64,000 bases of DNA from Oscillospiraceae bacterium (GTDB lineage Bacteria > Bacillota > Clostridia > Oscillospirales > Ruminococcaceae): NCBI GenBank assembly GCA_016291435.1, contig JAEEXH010000003.1:29937-93936 (forward strand). The letters run 5' to 3'. Below are positions 25,311 to 34,876 of this stretch, piece by piece (within the stretch, counting starts at the first letter, position 1; the number at the start of each line of letters is the position of its first letter). The position numbers and the translations under genes are program-made. The notes under the pieces were generated by a model, which saw only the letters and a program-made list of their open reading frames with translations, was not told the DNA's origin and did not search any database.

Positions 25311-27686
25311 ATGCAAAGCATGACCGAACTGAAACAGGCGGCGCTGACACGGCTGCTCACACAGAAGGGGCTCAATCCCCCGCAGCAGGAAGCCGTGCGC
25401 ACCGTGAAGGGACCCGTGAGCGTGCTGGCGGGCGCAGGCAGCGGCAAGACCACTGCCATCGTCAACCGCATCGCGTTCATGATCCGATTCGGCGACGCCT
25501 ATTACGGCGAAACGCCGTCCCTGCCGCCCGACGCAGAAAGCCGGCTCCGCGCCGTCGCAGAGGGCACCGAGCCCCCCGACGAGCTCCGTCTCGCCGAGCT
25601 GCTCGGCTTCGCGCCCATCGAGGGCTGGCGCATCCTCGCCATCACCTTCACCAACAAGGCAGCCGCAGAGCTCAAAACGCGCCTTGCCGCCATGCTCGGC
25701 GACGACGCCTCCGAGATCTGGGCGGCAACCTTCCACAGCGCATGCGTGCGCATCCTGCGGCAGCATATCGACCGCCTCGGCTATGACAAGGGCTTTACAA
25801 TCTACGACGCGGACGATGCGCTGAAAACCGTCACCGCCGTAATCTCCGAGCTCTCCGGGCAGGACAGGACACGCGGCGTGCCGCTTGAAAAGGCATTCCC
25901 GCCGAAAATCGTCATCCGTGAAATCGGCAGGGCGAAGGACCGCCTCCGCACACCTGAGGATCTGCTCGCGGACGCCGAGGGCGACTACCGTTTGCAGAAG
26001 ACCGCACAGATTTACGCCGCCTATCAGAAGCGGCTCCGCGAATCGAATGCCCTTGATTTCGACGACATCATCATGCTGACGGTGCAGCTCTTCAAAGAGT
26101 GCCCCGATGTGCTGCAAAAGTATCAGAACCGCTGCCGCTATCTGCTCGTGGACGAGTATCAGGACACGAACCCTGCGCAGTATGAGCTGATCCGTCTGCT
26201 TTCCGAAACGCATCACAATCTCTGCGTCGTCGGCGACGATGACCAGAGCATCTATAAATTCCGCGGCGCAACGATCGAGAATATCCTCTCCTTCGATGCG
26301 CAGTTTCCCGAGGCAAAGGTCATCCGGCTGGAGCAGAATTACCGCTCGACCGGCAGGATCCTTTCCGCCGCGAACTCCGTCATCCGCCACAACGAGCAGC
26401 GCAAGGACAAGACGCTCTGGACGGCTGCCGGCGACGGCGACAAGGTTCAGTGGGTGCGCGTGCAGGATCAGAATGACGAAGCGCGCTTTGTCACGGACAC
26501 CGTGCTGGAGGGCATCCGGAAGGGCGGCAATTACCGCGACTTCGCCGTACTCTACCGCACACATGCGCTCTCGAATACGCTGGAGCGGCATCTCGCGCAG
26601 GCGGGCATTCCCTACCGCATCTACGGCGGGCTCCGCTTCTTCGACCGCAAGGAGATCAAGGATATCGTTGCCTATCTCTGCGTGATCAACAATCCCTTTG
26701 ATATTCTCCGCTTTTCGCGCATCATCAATGAGCCGAAGCGCAAGATCGGCGCCGCGACCGTGCAGCATATCACGGATATTGCGCTCGACCTCGGCATCTC
26801 GCCGCTCGAGGTGCTGAAAACCTGCGGGGAATTCCCCGTGCTCGCAAGAAGCGCTGCCGCACTGACAGCAGCCTCCGAGATGTTCGATGAGCTCCGCGAG
26901 GGCGCCGACACGCTCCCGCTCGACGAGCTCTATGATCTCGTGCTCCGCCGCACCGGCTACCTCAACATGCTGGCCGCCGAGGGCGAGGAAGGCGAGGGAC
27001 GCCTTGAGAACATCCGCGAGCTGAAAACCAGCGTACTTTCCTATATCTCCGCCGCCGAAAACGAGGGCGAGGATCCGACGCTTGAGGGCTTCCTGGAGGA
27101 GATCTCGCTCTACACCGATCAGGACAGAGCCGATGAATCCGCCGACGCGATGACGCTGATGACGATTCATGCGGCAAAGGGTCTCGAATTTGAGAAGGTC
27201 TTTCTGATCGGCATGGAGGACGGCATCTTCCCAGGGCGCCGCAGCATGGATTCCCCCGAGGAGATCGAGGAGGAGCGCCGCCTTGCCTATGTCGCGATCA
27301 CCCGCGCAAAGCGCGAGCTTTACATCACGACGACCGCCTGGCGCATGCTCTACGGCGCAACCAACTCCAACGGCGCCTCCCGCTTCTTAAAGGAGATGGA
27401 TCCCGACGCCGTCGAAAAACAGGATCGCACCGCCGTCCGCCGTCCAGCGGCAGGCTCCGGCAGCAGCTTCACGGCAGCAGCGCCGCGCACAGCTTCCGCC
27501 GCAGAGTCCCCCGCAGCAGTCGATTTTGCCCCCGGAGACCGTGTGAAGCACAGCACCTTCGGCGAGGGCACTGTCTTAAGCTCCGTCAGCATGGCGGGCG
27601 ATGCAATGCTGGAAATTGCCTTTGACAAATCCGGCACCAAGAAAATCATGGCGAAATACGCCAGAATCCGAAAGGTAACAACATGA
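25311..27686 (+). CDS. pcrA: ATP-dependent DNA helicase, UvrD/PcrA family
   Basis: The superfamily 1A helicase of 791 residues starts at ATG 25311, 12 nt after AAAGGAG; the frame is open 26 codons further upstream, but that region is untranscribed. Motifs: Q-motif LNPPQQEAV, Walker A LAGAGSGKTT, motif Ia ITFTNKAAAEL, Walker B LLVDEYQDTNPAQYE, GDDDQSIYKFRGA, EQNYRST, TIHAAKGLEFEKVFLIGMED and ITRAKR. The C-terminus has the PcrA Tudor-like segment GDRVKHSTFGEGTVLS after an Ala/Ser linker. An insertion of about 45 residues (ETPSLPPDAES onwards) lies between motifs I and Ia. It unwinds DNA in repair and clears replication blocks. Confidence 0.94.
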   Translation: MQSMTELKQAALTRLLTQKGLNPPQQEAVRTVKGPVSVLAGAGSGKTTAIVNRIAFMIRFGDAYYGETPSLPPDAESRLRAVAEGTEPPDELRLAELLGFAPIEGWRILAITFTNKAAAELKTRLAAMLGDDASEIWAATFHSACVRILRQHIDRLGYDKGFTIYDADDALKTVTAVISELSGQDRTRGVPLEKAFPPKIVIREIGRAKDRLRTPEDLLADAEGDYRLQKTAQIYAAYQKRLRESNALDFDDIIMLTVQLFKECPDVLQKYQNRCRYLLVDEYQDTNPAQYELIRLLSETHHNLCVVGDDDQSIYKFRGATIENILSFDAQFPEAKVIRLEQNYRSTGRILSAANSVIRHNEQRKDKTLWTAAGDGDKVQWVRVQDQNDEARFVTDTVLEGIRKGGNYRDFAVLYRTHALSNTLERHLAQAGIPYRIYGGLRFFDRKEIKDIVAYLCVINNPFDILRFSRIINEPKRKIGAATVQHITDIALDLGISPLEVLKTCGEFPVLARSAAALTAASEMFDELREGADTLPLDELYDLVLRRTGYLNMLAAEGEEGEGRLENIRELKTSVLSYISAAENEGEDPTLEGFLEEISLYTDQDRADESADAMTLMTIHAAKGLEFEKVFLIGMEDGIFPGRRSMDSPEEIEEERRLAYVAITRAKRELYITTTAWRMLYGATNSNGASRFLKEMDPDAVEKQDRTAVRRPAAGSGSSFTAAAPRTASAAESPAAVDFAPGDRVKHSTFGEGTVLSSVSMAGDAMLEIAFDKSGTKKIMAKYARIRKVTT

Positions 27687-29083
27687 GTACGACTACGATC
27701 AATCAGCCGGCAAAGACCGGCGGCGCAAAGACGCAGGGCAATCAGCCCATCACGATCGCGCTGATCCGCGAAAAGCTCACCACGAGCCCCGGAAAGTACA
27801 TCCTCTTCGGCGTGCAGTTTCTGCTCTCGCTCTTTACGGTGTTCTATCTGCGCGGCATCATCCTGTTTGCCTATAACAGCATCTTCTACCGGCTCGAAAT
27901 CCCGGAGCTGACGGCAAAGAGCTACTGCTTCTCTGTCTCCGTCACCTGCTTTGAGTATGCACTGCTGATGCTGTTCACCCGAAGGCAGATTGTCACGCGG
28001 CTGGTCATCCTCTGTGCGATGCCGTTCTACTTCCCGATCTTCCTCTTCAATTATCAGCGGCTCGAGCTGGTCATCCCGCTCGGCATCCTGATCGTCGTGA
28101 CCTATATTGCAAGCGGCACGAGCGAGGGCCCGAAAACGATCCTCGGCGCCGTGTTCCTGATGTTCTATATCATCGGTGCCGTCGTATTCTTCGTTGTGCA
28201 GAGCATCCTGACGCCGACTGTGTCCGACACGGTCATCAAGCGCGATGTCTCCCCGCTCGGCAATTACCGCTATGAGGTCGTGCAGGAGATCGACCGCGCA
28301 GACGGCAACACCTATATTGCGATCGAGCCGAACGATGCCGACATCAAATACGAGCGCTCGGTCTGGCATGTCAAGGGCTTCAAGCAGACAATCTATCATG
28401 CACGCCCGCTCGACACCTGCACCTATGAATGGAGCACACAGGAACGCAGCCTGATCACCCAGACGCTGCTCGCGATCAATCCCGACACAACCTTCACGCT
28501 GAATGCCGACCAGATGCGCATTCTCGGGCTCGATGCAGGCTTCACCAAGGAATACGAAGCCGATGACCTCACCCGCATGCAGCTCCGCAAGCTCGGCTAT
28601 CAGCTCAAGGGCGACAAGATCATTCAGCTTCTCGAAAAGGTGCTCCGCGATGATCTCATTGAGATCGACAAGGACCGCATCCTCCGCTTCAACTTCGACC
28701 AGATGGTCTCGCTCGGGCTCAATCCGACCTATGATATGAAGCTCGCAGACCTCACCGACGAGGATCTCGAAAAGCTCGGCGTGCCCGAGGAGACGGAGAT
28801 CCTGCGCATGAACGGCAAGGTCGTTTTCCGGCAGTATATCGCTGTGCTGGAGGACACCTTCGATGCCTCGAACCGCGAGCTGACTGCGCTGGTGCAGAGC
28901 AATGAGCTCCCCGAGGTCGATCCGGCGGGCGTGGATCTCGAGGAGATCCGCAGAAAGCGTGAGGAGGCTGCCAAGGCGACCGAAACCACGACCACCGCGA
29001 CGGAAACCACAACCGAAAATACCGATACGACTGACATCACCGGCGGCGACACCACCGAGACCACTGCTGCCGCTGCGCAGTAA
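27683..29083 (+). CDS. Membrane protein of unknown function with Thr-rich tail
   Basis: The 466-residue protein has about five TM segments between residues 38 and 178 (YILFGVQFLLSLFTVFYL, CFEYALLMLFT, LVILCAMPFYFPIFLF, VIPLGILIVVTYIAS, FLMFYIIGAVVFFVV), followed by a soluble domain of about 270 residues and a tail very rich in Thr and Glu (440-466). The soluble part has repeated segments of the type ADDLTRMQLRKLGYQ and LADLTDEDLEKLGVP, suggesting small helical repeats. Its ATG overlaps the pcrA stop (ATGA), so the two are co-translated. No family recognised. Confidence 0.75.
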   Translation: MSTTTINQPAKTGGAKTQGNQPITIALIREKLTTSPGKYILFGVQFLLSLFTVFYLRGIILFAYNSIFYRLEIPELTAKSYCFSVSVTCFEYALLMLFTRRQIVTRLVILCAMPFYFPIFLFNYQRLELVIPLGILIVVTYIASGTSEGPKTILGAVFLMFYIIGAVVFFVVQSILTPTVSDTVIKRDVSPLGNYRYEVVQEIDRADGNTYIAIEPNDADIKYERSVWHVKGFKQTIYHARPLDTCTYEWSTQERSLITQTLLAINPDTTFTLNADQMRILGLDAGFTKEYEADDLTRMQLRKLGYQLKGDKIIQLLEKVLRDDLIEIDKDRILRFNFDQMVSLGLNPTYDMKLADLTDEDLEKLGVPEETEILRMNGKVVFRQYIAVLEDTFDASNRELTALVQSNELPEVDPAGVDLEEIRRKREEAAKATETTTTATETTTENTDTTDITGGDTTETTAAAAQ

Positions 29084-29131
29084 TCCCCCACCGTGCATCC
29101 GGCGCAGACTGTGCGCCTGCAAATAAAAATA

Positions 29132-29151
29132 ACCGGAGCGGCAAGACTCCG
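29132..29151 (+). promoter_or_regulatory. Hairpin directly before the xylA SD
   Basis: CCGGAG...CTCCGG forms a 6-bp stem that ends 2 nt before the AAGGAGG SD of xylA. It could affect translation initiation or mRNA stability. No catabolite-repression or XylR operator was clearly recognised in this 85-nt spacer. Confidence 0.4.
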
Positions 29152-29168
29152 GCAAGGAGGTTACCATC

Positions 29169-30494
29169 ATGAGCGAATTTTTCCCGACAATCGGCAAGAT
29201 CCCCTATGAGGGCAAGGATTCCAAGACCCCGCTGGCATTCAAGTATTACAATCCCGATGAGATCATCGACGGCAAGCCCATGCGCGAGCACCTGAAGTTT
29301 GCGCTGAGCTGGTGGCACACGATGGGCGGCGACGGCACCGATATGTTCGGCGTCGGCACTGCGGACAAGACCTGGGGCGAGTCGGCTCCCGAAGCGCGTG
29401 CAAAGGCAAAGGTCGATGCCGCGTTCGAGATCATGACAAAGCTCTCCATCGACTACTTCTGCTTCCATGACCGCGACCTCTCGCCGGAATACGGCACGCT
29501 CGCAGAGACCAACGCAAAGCTCGACGAGATCGTGGACTACATCGCAGAGAAGATGAAGGCGGATCCCTCGAAGAAGCTGCTCTGGGGCACCGCAAAGGCG
29601 TTCGATCACCCGCGCTACATGCACGGTGCAGGCACCTCCCCCTCCGCAGATGTCTTTGCCTATGCAGCCGCACAGATCAAGAAGGCGATCGACGCAACCA
29701 TCAAGCTCGGCGGCAAGGGCTATGTCTTCTGGGGCGGCAGAGAGGGCTATGAGACCCTGCTGAACACCAACTACGCACTCGAGCAGGACAACATGGCAAG
29801 ACTGCTCAAAATGGCAGTTGCCTACGCACGCTCGAAGGGCTATGACGGCGACTTCTACATCGAGCCGAAGCCGAAGGAGCCGACCAAGCATCAGTATGAC
29901 TTCGACACCGCGACCGTGCTCGGCTTCCTTCAGAAGTACGGCCTCTGGGACGATTTCTTCATGAACATCGAGGCAAACCACGCAACCCTCGCACAGCACA
30001 CCTTCCAGCATGAGCTCAGAGTCGCACGCGAAAACGGCAAGTTCGGCTCCATCGACGCGAACCAGGGCGATGCGCTGCTCGGATGGGACACCGACCAGTT
30101 CCCGACCAACATCTATGATGCGACCCTCTGCATGTATGAGGTCATCAAGGCGGGCGGCTTCACGAACGGCGGCCTGAACTTCGACGCAAAGGCACGCCGC
30201 GGCTCCTTCACCCCGGAGGATATCTTCCTCAGCTACATCGCCGGTATGGATACCTTCGCACTCGGCTTCAAGGCTGCGCGTGCGCTCATCGCAGACGGCA
30301 GACTCGATCAGTTCGTCGCAGACCGCTACAAGAGCTGGACGACCGGCATCGGCAAGGATATCATCGACGGCAAGGCAGACTTTGAGTCCCTCGAGAAGTA
30401 TGCGCTCGAGAAGGGCGAGGTCACCGATTCGCTCACGAGCGGCAGACAGGAAATGCTCGAGGCGATCATCAACAACGTGCTTTTTACACTGTAA
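29169..30494 (+). CDS. xylA: Xylose isomerase
   Basis: The 441-residue enzyme converts D-xylose to D-xylulose. It has the class II xylose isomerase length and motifs: [31 protein letters not shown] (catalytic His and Asp), the metal-ligand segment [36 protein letters not shown], the metal-binding [20 protein letters not shown] and [14 protein letters not shown] strong AAGGAGG SD precedes the ATG. Codon use is strongly biased to C-ending codons, suggesting high expression. Together with xylB it feeds xylan-derived xylose into the pentose phosphate pathway. Confidence 0.97.
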   Translation: MSEFFPTIGKIPYEGKDSKTPLAFKYYNPDEIIDGKPMREHLKFALSWWHTMGGDGTDMFGVGTADKTWGESAPEARAKAKVDAAFEIMTKLSIDYFCFHDRDLSPEYGTLAETNAKLDEIVDYIAEKMKADPSKKLLWGTAKAFDHPRYMHGAGTSPSADVFAYAAAQIKKAIDATIKLGGKGYVFWGGREGYETLLNTNYALEQDNMARLLKMAVAYARSKGYDGDFYIEPKPKEPTKHQYDFDTATVLGFLQKYGLWDDFFMNIEANHATLAQHTFQHELRVARENGKFGSIDANQGDALLGWDTDQFPTNIYDATLCMYEVIKAGGFTNGGLNFDAKARRGSFTPEDIFLSYIAGMDTFALGFKAARALIADGRLDQFVADRYKSWTTGIGKDIIDGKADFESLEKYALEKGEVTDSLTSGRQEMLEAIINNVLFTL

Positions 30495-30503
30495 GATTAT
30501 GAT

Positions 30504-30551
30504 GCGGATGCAGGCGGAGAGCGATCTCCGTCTGCATGTCGCGGTTTTTTG
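30504..30551 (+). terminator. Terminator-like hairpin after xylA
   Basis: ATGCAG-G-CGGAGA pairs with TCTCCG-T-CTGCAT around a 4-nt loop; after GTCGCGG comes TTTTTT. The U run is displaced by about 7 nt, so it may be a partial terminator or a 3'-end stabiliser that lowers expression of downstream genes relative to xylA. Confidence 0.55.
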
Positions 30552-30573
30552 AGATCTACGCGGGAGGCGCTGT

Positions 30574-31104
30574 ATGTCTGAGGAAAGGGAAATCATCCGC
30601 GAGGCGCAGCGGCAGATCCGCGAACAGCTCCGCGCAGAATCGAAACTGCGTGCGCGGCAGTATACACCGCAGCAGATCCGCGCCGTGCGCCGGCTGTTTC
30701 TCTTTACGGTGCTCTTTGCGCTCGTCTTCGCGGCCGTGGAATTCGGGCAGTATCTCCCGTTTTATCCGAAGGGCGCCTATCTGAAGCAGCAGTGCACAAT
30801 CGTCTCGATTGAGCCGCGCAGCGTGTCCCGTTCGTATGATAATGTCGGCATCTGGCAGGCAGCGGACGGCACACAGTACAGACTCACCGAGAGCCGGCAG
30901 GATTATGTCGGCAGAACCGAAATGCTGTATACATTCCGCAGCGATGCGATCCGCATGCAGTATGAGATCCCGCGTGCATGGTTTCTCTGGTGCCTGACAA
31001 TCCTTGTAATCCTCACGCTGTTTGCACTGGAGCTATGGTGGTATATCAAATATAAACAGAACCGCAGCCTGACAGAAGGTGCGGCGAAAGGGGTAGAACC
31101 ATGA
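30574..31104 (+). CDS. Two-TM membrane protein of unknown function
   Basis: The 176-residue protein has a basic, charged N-terminus (about 1-38), a TM segment at about 40-60, a 70-residue external region containing ADGTQYRLTESRQDYVGRTE, and a second TM at about 137-158 with a short cytoplasmic tail. Its stop overlaps the xylB ATG by 4 nt, so it is translated with the xylose genes. No family recognised. A structural or regulatory role near the membrane is possible, but transport of xylose by such a small protein is unlikely. Confidence 0.7.
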   Translation: MSEEREIIREAQRQIREQLRAESKLRARQYTPQQIRAVRRLFLFTVLFALVFAAVEFGQYLPFYPKGAYLKQQCTIVSIEPRSVSRSYDNVGIWQAADGTQYRLTESRQDYVGRTEMLYTFRSDAIRMQYEIPRAWFLWCLTILVILTLFALELWWYIKYKQNRSLTEGAAKGVEP

Positions 31105-32624
31105 CCTATTATCTCGGCGTGGATATCGGTACCAGCGGCACGAAGACCGTGCTGTTTGATGTGCAGGGTACCGCAATCGCTTCTGAAACCGAAGAATATC
31201 CGCTCTATCAGCCGCAGAACGGCTACGCAGAGCAGGAGCCCGCAGACTGGGCAAATGCTGTGCTGCACACCATCGCGGCGGTGATGAAAAAGAGCGGTGT
31301 CGATAAAAATGATGTGAAGGGCATCGGTCTCTCCGGGCAAATGCACGGACTTGTGATGCTCGACGGGGAAAACAATGTCATCCGGCGCTCAATCATCTGG
31401 TGCGACCAGAGAACCGCGAAGGAATGCGAAGAGATCACGGAGAAGGTGGGCGCAGAGCGTCTCATCGAGATCACCGCGAACCCGGCACTCACAGGCTTCA
31501 CGGCTTCCAAGATCCTCTGGGTGCGGAATCACGAGCCGGAAAATTACGCAAAATGTGCACATATCCTGCTGCCGAAGGACTATATCCGCTTCATCCTCAC
31601 CGGCGAATACGCCACCGAGGTCTCGGATGCGTCCGGCATGCAGCTTCTCGATATCCCGAACCGCTGCTGGTCGGATGAAGTGCTCCGGAAGCTCGGCATC
31701 GACAAGGCGCTGCTCGGCAAGGTCTATGAGTCGCCGGAGATCACCGGCACGCTCACCGCAGAAGCCGCCGCAAAGACGGGTCTCTGCGCAGGCACGCCGG
31801 TTGTCGGCGGTGCGGGCGACAATGCTGCCGCTGCGATCGGAACGGGCGTTGCCGAGGACGGCAGGGCATTCACGACCATCGGCACCAGCGGCGTGGTCTT
31901 CGCGCACAGCTCGCAGATCTCCATTGATCCGAAGGGCAGAGTGCATACCTTCTGCTGTGCCGTGCCCGGCTGCTGGCATGTGATGGGCGTCACGCAGGGC
32001 GCGGGGCTCTCGCTCAAGTGGTTCCGCGATCAGTTCTGTGATGCCGAAAAGCAGACCGCAAAGGGCATGGGCGTCGATGAATACTATTTAATGGACAAGG
32101 AAGCTGAGCAGTCGCCGATCGGCGCAAACCGCCTGCTCTATCTCCCCTATCTCATGGGCGAGCGCACCCCGCATCTCGATGCGAACGCACGCGGCGTCTT
32201 CTTCGGGCTCTCTGCGATGCACGAGAAGCGCGACCTGCTCAGAGCCGTCATGGAGGGCGTCACCTACTCCCTGCGCGACTGCCTGGAGGTCTTCCGCGAA
32301 ATGAAAATTGATGTGGACAGCATGATGGCATGCGGCGGCGGCGGCTCCTCTCCGCTCTGGAGACAGATGCTCGCCGACCTCTTCGGCTGCACGATCGGCA
32401 CGACAAAATCGAAGGAGGGTCCGGCGCTGGGCGTCGCCATCCTCGCGATGGTCGGCACAGGTGCATATGCCTCTGTCCCGGAAGCCTGCCGCGCAATCGT
32501 CGGCACCGACAAGACCTGCGCGCCGAACGCCGACGCAATGCCGGTCTATGAGCAATACTATCAGCTTTACCGCAAGATCTATCCGCAGCTGAAAACACAG
32601 TTCGCGGAGCTGGCGGCGCTGTGA
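31101..32624 (+). CDS. xylB: Xylulokinase
   Basis: The 507-residue FGGY-family kinase phosphorylates D-xylulose to xylulose 5-phosphate. The N-terminal ATP site reads YYLGVDIGTSGTKTVLFD and the substrate motif is GIGLSGQMHGLVMLD. GGAGDNAAAAIGTG, TIGTSGVVFA and MACGGGGSSPLWRQMLADLF complete the family signature. The catalytic Asp lies in GAGDNA. ATGA overlap with the upstream two-TM gene. Confidence 0.96.
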   Translation: MTYYLGVDIGTSGTKTVLFDVQGTAIASETEEYPLYQPQNGYAEQEPADWANAVLHTIAAVMKKSGVDKNDVKGIGLSGQMHGLVMLDGENNVIRRSIIWCDQRTAKECEEITEKVGAERLIEITANPALTGFTASKILWVRNHEPENYAKCAHILLPKDYIRFILTGEYATEVSDASGMQLLDIPNRCWSDEVLRKLGIDKALLGKVYESPEITGTLTAEAAAKTGLCAGTPVVGGAGDNAAAAIGTGVAEDGRAFTTIGTSGVVFAHSSQISIDPKGRVHTFCCAVPGCWHVMGVTQGAGLSLKWFRDQFCDAEKQTAKGMGVDEYYLMDKEAEQSPIGANRLLYLPYLMGERTPHLDANARGVFFGLSAMHEKRDLLRAVMEGVTYSLRDCLEVFREMKIDVDSMMACGGGGSSPLWRQMLADLFGCTIGTTKSKEGPALGVAILAMVGTGAYASVPEACRAIVGTDKTCAPNADAMPVYEQYYQLYRKIYPQLKTQFAELAAL

Positions 32625-32887
32625 TGCGGCGCGACATCATCACCCTCACGGACGAAACGGGCGCACCCGTGCGCTTTGAGCTGCTCGATGTGATTGAGCA
32701 CCAGAGCGCCGATTACGCCGTGCTGCTCCCCGCCGATGAGGATGCCGATTCCTATATTCTCCTGCGCGCCGATGCAGATCCTGCAAATCCGGACGACTAC
32801 ATCTTCGAGGGCGGTGTACCGCAGAAAACCGTGGACGCTGTCTTCGCGAAATTTCAGAAGCGGCACCCGGAGCTCTTTGAGGGATGA
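32624..32887 (+). CDS. DUF1292-like small protein
   Basis: The 87-residue acidic protein reads MRRDIITLTDETGAPVRFEL, LDVIEHQSADYAVLLPADED, and YIFEGGVPQKTVDAVFAKFQ. The pattern (a beta hairpin with D-E-x-G, followed by YAVLLP and a Y-x-F segment) resembles DUF1292 proteins of Firmicutes. I choose ATG 32624, which shares one base with the xylB stop; a GTG at 32621 is the alternative. It may have a housekeeping role unrelated to xylose. Confidence 0.72.
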   Translation: MRRDIITLTDETGAPVRFELLDVIEHQSADYAVLLPADEDADSYILLRADADPANPDDYIFEGGVPQKTVDAVFAKFQKRHPELFEG

Positions 32888-32889
32888 CA

Positions 32890-33672
32890 ATGGAAACCAA
32901 TACAGCTGCGCCGAAGTATAAGATCTTCAACCGCGACGCCTGCAAGTATCTGGCGATCTTCTTCATGTTCTGGGGACATCTTGCGTGGATCGGCTCTATG
33001 CGGCAAGGCAATGCCTTCGACACGACCGCGATGCCGGTCTGGCAGCAGGTGTTCATTCATCTCTCGCTTTTCTGCCCGCCGGTGATGTTTTTCTTCATCG
33101 CGGACGGATACAAATACACCCGCGACCGCAAAAAATACGCGCTGCGTCTGGGGCTTTTTGCGCTGATCACGCAGCCGTTTCACTGGCTCATCTTTCAGCC
33201 GCAGCAGGGCTGGTGGACATCGAGCGTCATGGTCGATCTGTTCTTCGGTCTGCTCGTGCTCTGTGCATGGGAAACCGAATGGCCGAAGCCGAAGCGCATT
33301 GCGGCGGTCATCGGTCTGCTCCTGCTCAATGTCGCGTGCAATTCTCCGTGGGAGCTCGGCGGACCGCTGTTCATCCTGTTTCTGCATGTCTATCGTGACC
33401 GCCCGAAGCCGCGATTCATCGCATATCTCACGCTGACACTATTATATAAGGTGCTCGAATGCTTCTGGCTCAGCCCGAACGCCTCGCGTCCGGCGCTGCA
33501 ATATGTCGGCGTGGCGATTGAATTTCTCGCGGCTATGGCAGCTTACGCCTGCATGACCGTGTTCTACAACGGCAAAAAGGGCAGACATCCGGCCTTTGCC
33601 AAGTGGTTTTTCTATGCGTTTTATCCCGCACATTATCTGCTCATCTTTCTGATCGAGCGGTTCACCCGATAA
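32890..33672 (+). CDS. TraX family membrane protein
   Basis: The 260-residue protein starts MKIFNRD-like (METNTAAPKYKIFNRDACKY) and has about seven TM segments with the TraX pattern LAIFFMFWGHLAWI, FCPPVMFFFIADGYKYTRDR, YALRLGLFALITQPFHWLIF and FFYAFYPAHYLLIFLIERF. In F plasmids TraX acetylates pilin, but chromosomal homologues in Firmicutes are probably acyltransferases of surface molecules. ATG 32890 is preferred over 32884 because the GAGGG SD is 6 nt away; ATG 32884 would abut it. Confidence 0.82.
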   Translation: METNTAAPKYKIFNRDACKYLAIFFMFWGHLAWIGSMRQGNAFDTTAMPVWQQVFIHLSLFCPPVMFFFIADGYKYTRDRKKYALRLGLFALITQPFHWLIFQPQQGWWTSSVMVDLFFGLLVLCAWETEWPKPKRIAAVIGLLLLNVACNSPWELGGPLFILFLHVYRDRPKPRFIAYLTLTLLYKVLECFWLSPNASRPALQYVGVAIEFLAAMAAYACMTVFYNGKKGRHPAFAKWFFYAFYPAHYLLIFLIERFTR

Positions 33673-33687
33673 CAATGGAGGCATATC

Positions 33688-34269
33688 ATGCGTGAAGCAA
33701 CAGTCACCCGCAACACAAAGGAAACAAAGATCACCGTCACCGTGCGGCTCGACGGCAAAGGCGAGAATGACATCTCGACCGGCATCGGCTTCTTTGACCA
33801 CATGCTCACCGCGCTCTCGAAGCACAGCGGCATCAGCATGGTGATCAAGGCAGACGGCGACCTGCATGTGGACGGTCACCACACCGTCGAGGATACCGGC
33901 ATTGTGCTCGGGCAGGCGCTCATGCAGGCGCTCGGCGACAAATCCGGCATCGCGCGCTACGGCAGCGCCTATATCCCGATGGACGAGGCGCTCTCCTTCT
34001 GCTCGCTTGACCTCTCGAACCGCCCGTTCCTTGTGTTCCGCGGCGAGTTTACGAATCAGATGATCGGCAGCTATGACGCCTGCCTCACGGAGGAATTCTT
34101 CCGTGCGGTCGCCGTCAATGCCGGCATCACGCTGCATCTTGATATGTGTTACGGCAAAAACGATCACCACAAATGCGAAGCACTCTTCAAGGCATTCGCC
34201 CACGCGCTGAAGGCGGCCGTGCAGGAAAATGCCGACGGCACCGTGCTTTCGACGAAAGGAGCCCTCTGA
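33688..34269 (+). CDS. hisB: Imidazoleglycerol-phosphate dehydratase
   Basis: The 193-residue monofunctional HisB catalyses the sixth step of histidine synthesis. Metal-binding motifs are DGHHTVEDTGIVLGQAL and NDHHKCEALFKAFAHALKAA, plus STGIGFFDHMLTALSKHS. There is no phosphatase domain, unlike the bifunctional enterobacterial HisB. A TGGAGG SD precedes it. First of the local his genes. Confidence 0.97.
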   Translation: MREATVTRNTKETKITVTVRLDGKGENDISTGIGFFDHMLTALSKHSGISMVIKADGDLHVDGHHTVEDTGIVLGQALMQALGDKSGIARYGSAYIPMDEALSFCSLDLSNRPFLVFRGEFTNQMIGSYDACLTEEFFRAVAVNAGITLHLDMCYGKNDHHKCEALFKAFAHALKAAVQENADGTVLSTKGAL

Positions 34270-34270
34270 T

Positions 34271-34876
34271 ATGATCGCTGTCATTGATTACGGCGCGGGC
34301 AATCTGTTCTCTGTCTGCAATGCGCTCACCTATCTCGGGATTGCGCATGAGGTCACCAAGGATGCCGCGGTGATCGACCGCGCAGATGCGGTCATCCTGC
34401 CGGGCGTCGGCGCCTTCCCTGCGGCAATGGAAGCCCTCACCGCGACCGGGCTCACGGATACTATTAAAAATAACGCGGCGAAAAAGCCGCTGCTCGGCAT
34501 CTGCCTCGGGATGCAGATGCTCTTTGACCGCTCCGACGAAATGGGCGACTGTGCGGGGCTCTCGCTGATTCCCGGTGAGGTGCACCGCATCCCCTCTAAG
34601 CGCGTCATCATCCCGCATATGGGCTGGAATGAGCTGGTCGTCACGCAGGAGAGCCCGCTGCTCTCCGGCATCGAGCGCCCGATCTACACCTATTTTGTCC
34701 ACTCCTATCAGGCGTTCTGCGATGACCGCAATCTCATTGCATACTGCGACTATGACGGCAAAGTGCCTGCGCTCGTGACGGACGGAAAGTTCGTCTTCGG
34801 CGCGCAGTTTCACCCCGAGAAATCCGGCGAGAAGGGGCTCCTGATGCTCCGCCGCTTTGAGGAGATGGCAAAATGA
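34271..34876 (+). CDS. hisH: Imidazole glycerol phosphate synthase, glutaminase subunit
   Basis: The 201-residue class I amidotransferase starts MIAVIDYGAGNLFSVCNAL. Its catalytic triad is Cys in LLGICLGMQMLF, His in QFHPEKSG and the following Glu. It supplies ammonia to HisF. ATG 34271 is 1 nt after the hisB stop and follows an AAAGGA SD; the frame is open upstream but overlaps hisB. It overlaps hisA by 4 nt. Confidence 0.97.
   Translation: MIAVIDYGAGNLFSVCNALTYLGIAHEVTKDAAVIDRADAVILPGVGAFPAAMEALTATGLTDTIKNNAAKKPLLGICLGMQMLFDRSDEMGDCAGLSLIPGEVHRIPSKRVIIPHMGWNELVVTQESPLLSGIERPIYTYFVHSYQAFCDDRNLIAYCDYDGKVPALVTDGKFVFGAQFHPEKSGEKGLLMLRRFEEMAK

Noticed and set aside
25128..27170. 680-codon open frame antisense to pcrA
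   Set aside because: High-GC mirror frame of the helicase; it lacks an SD, contains no recognisable domain and is rich in the Arg/Leu/Asp patterns of antisense translation.
32890..33672. Conjugative element suggested by TraX
   Set aside because: TraX-like proteins are common as isolated chromosomal genes; no relaxase, integrase or other transfer genes are present.
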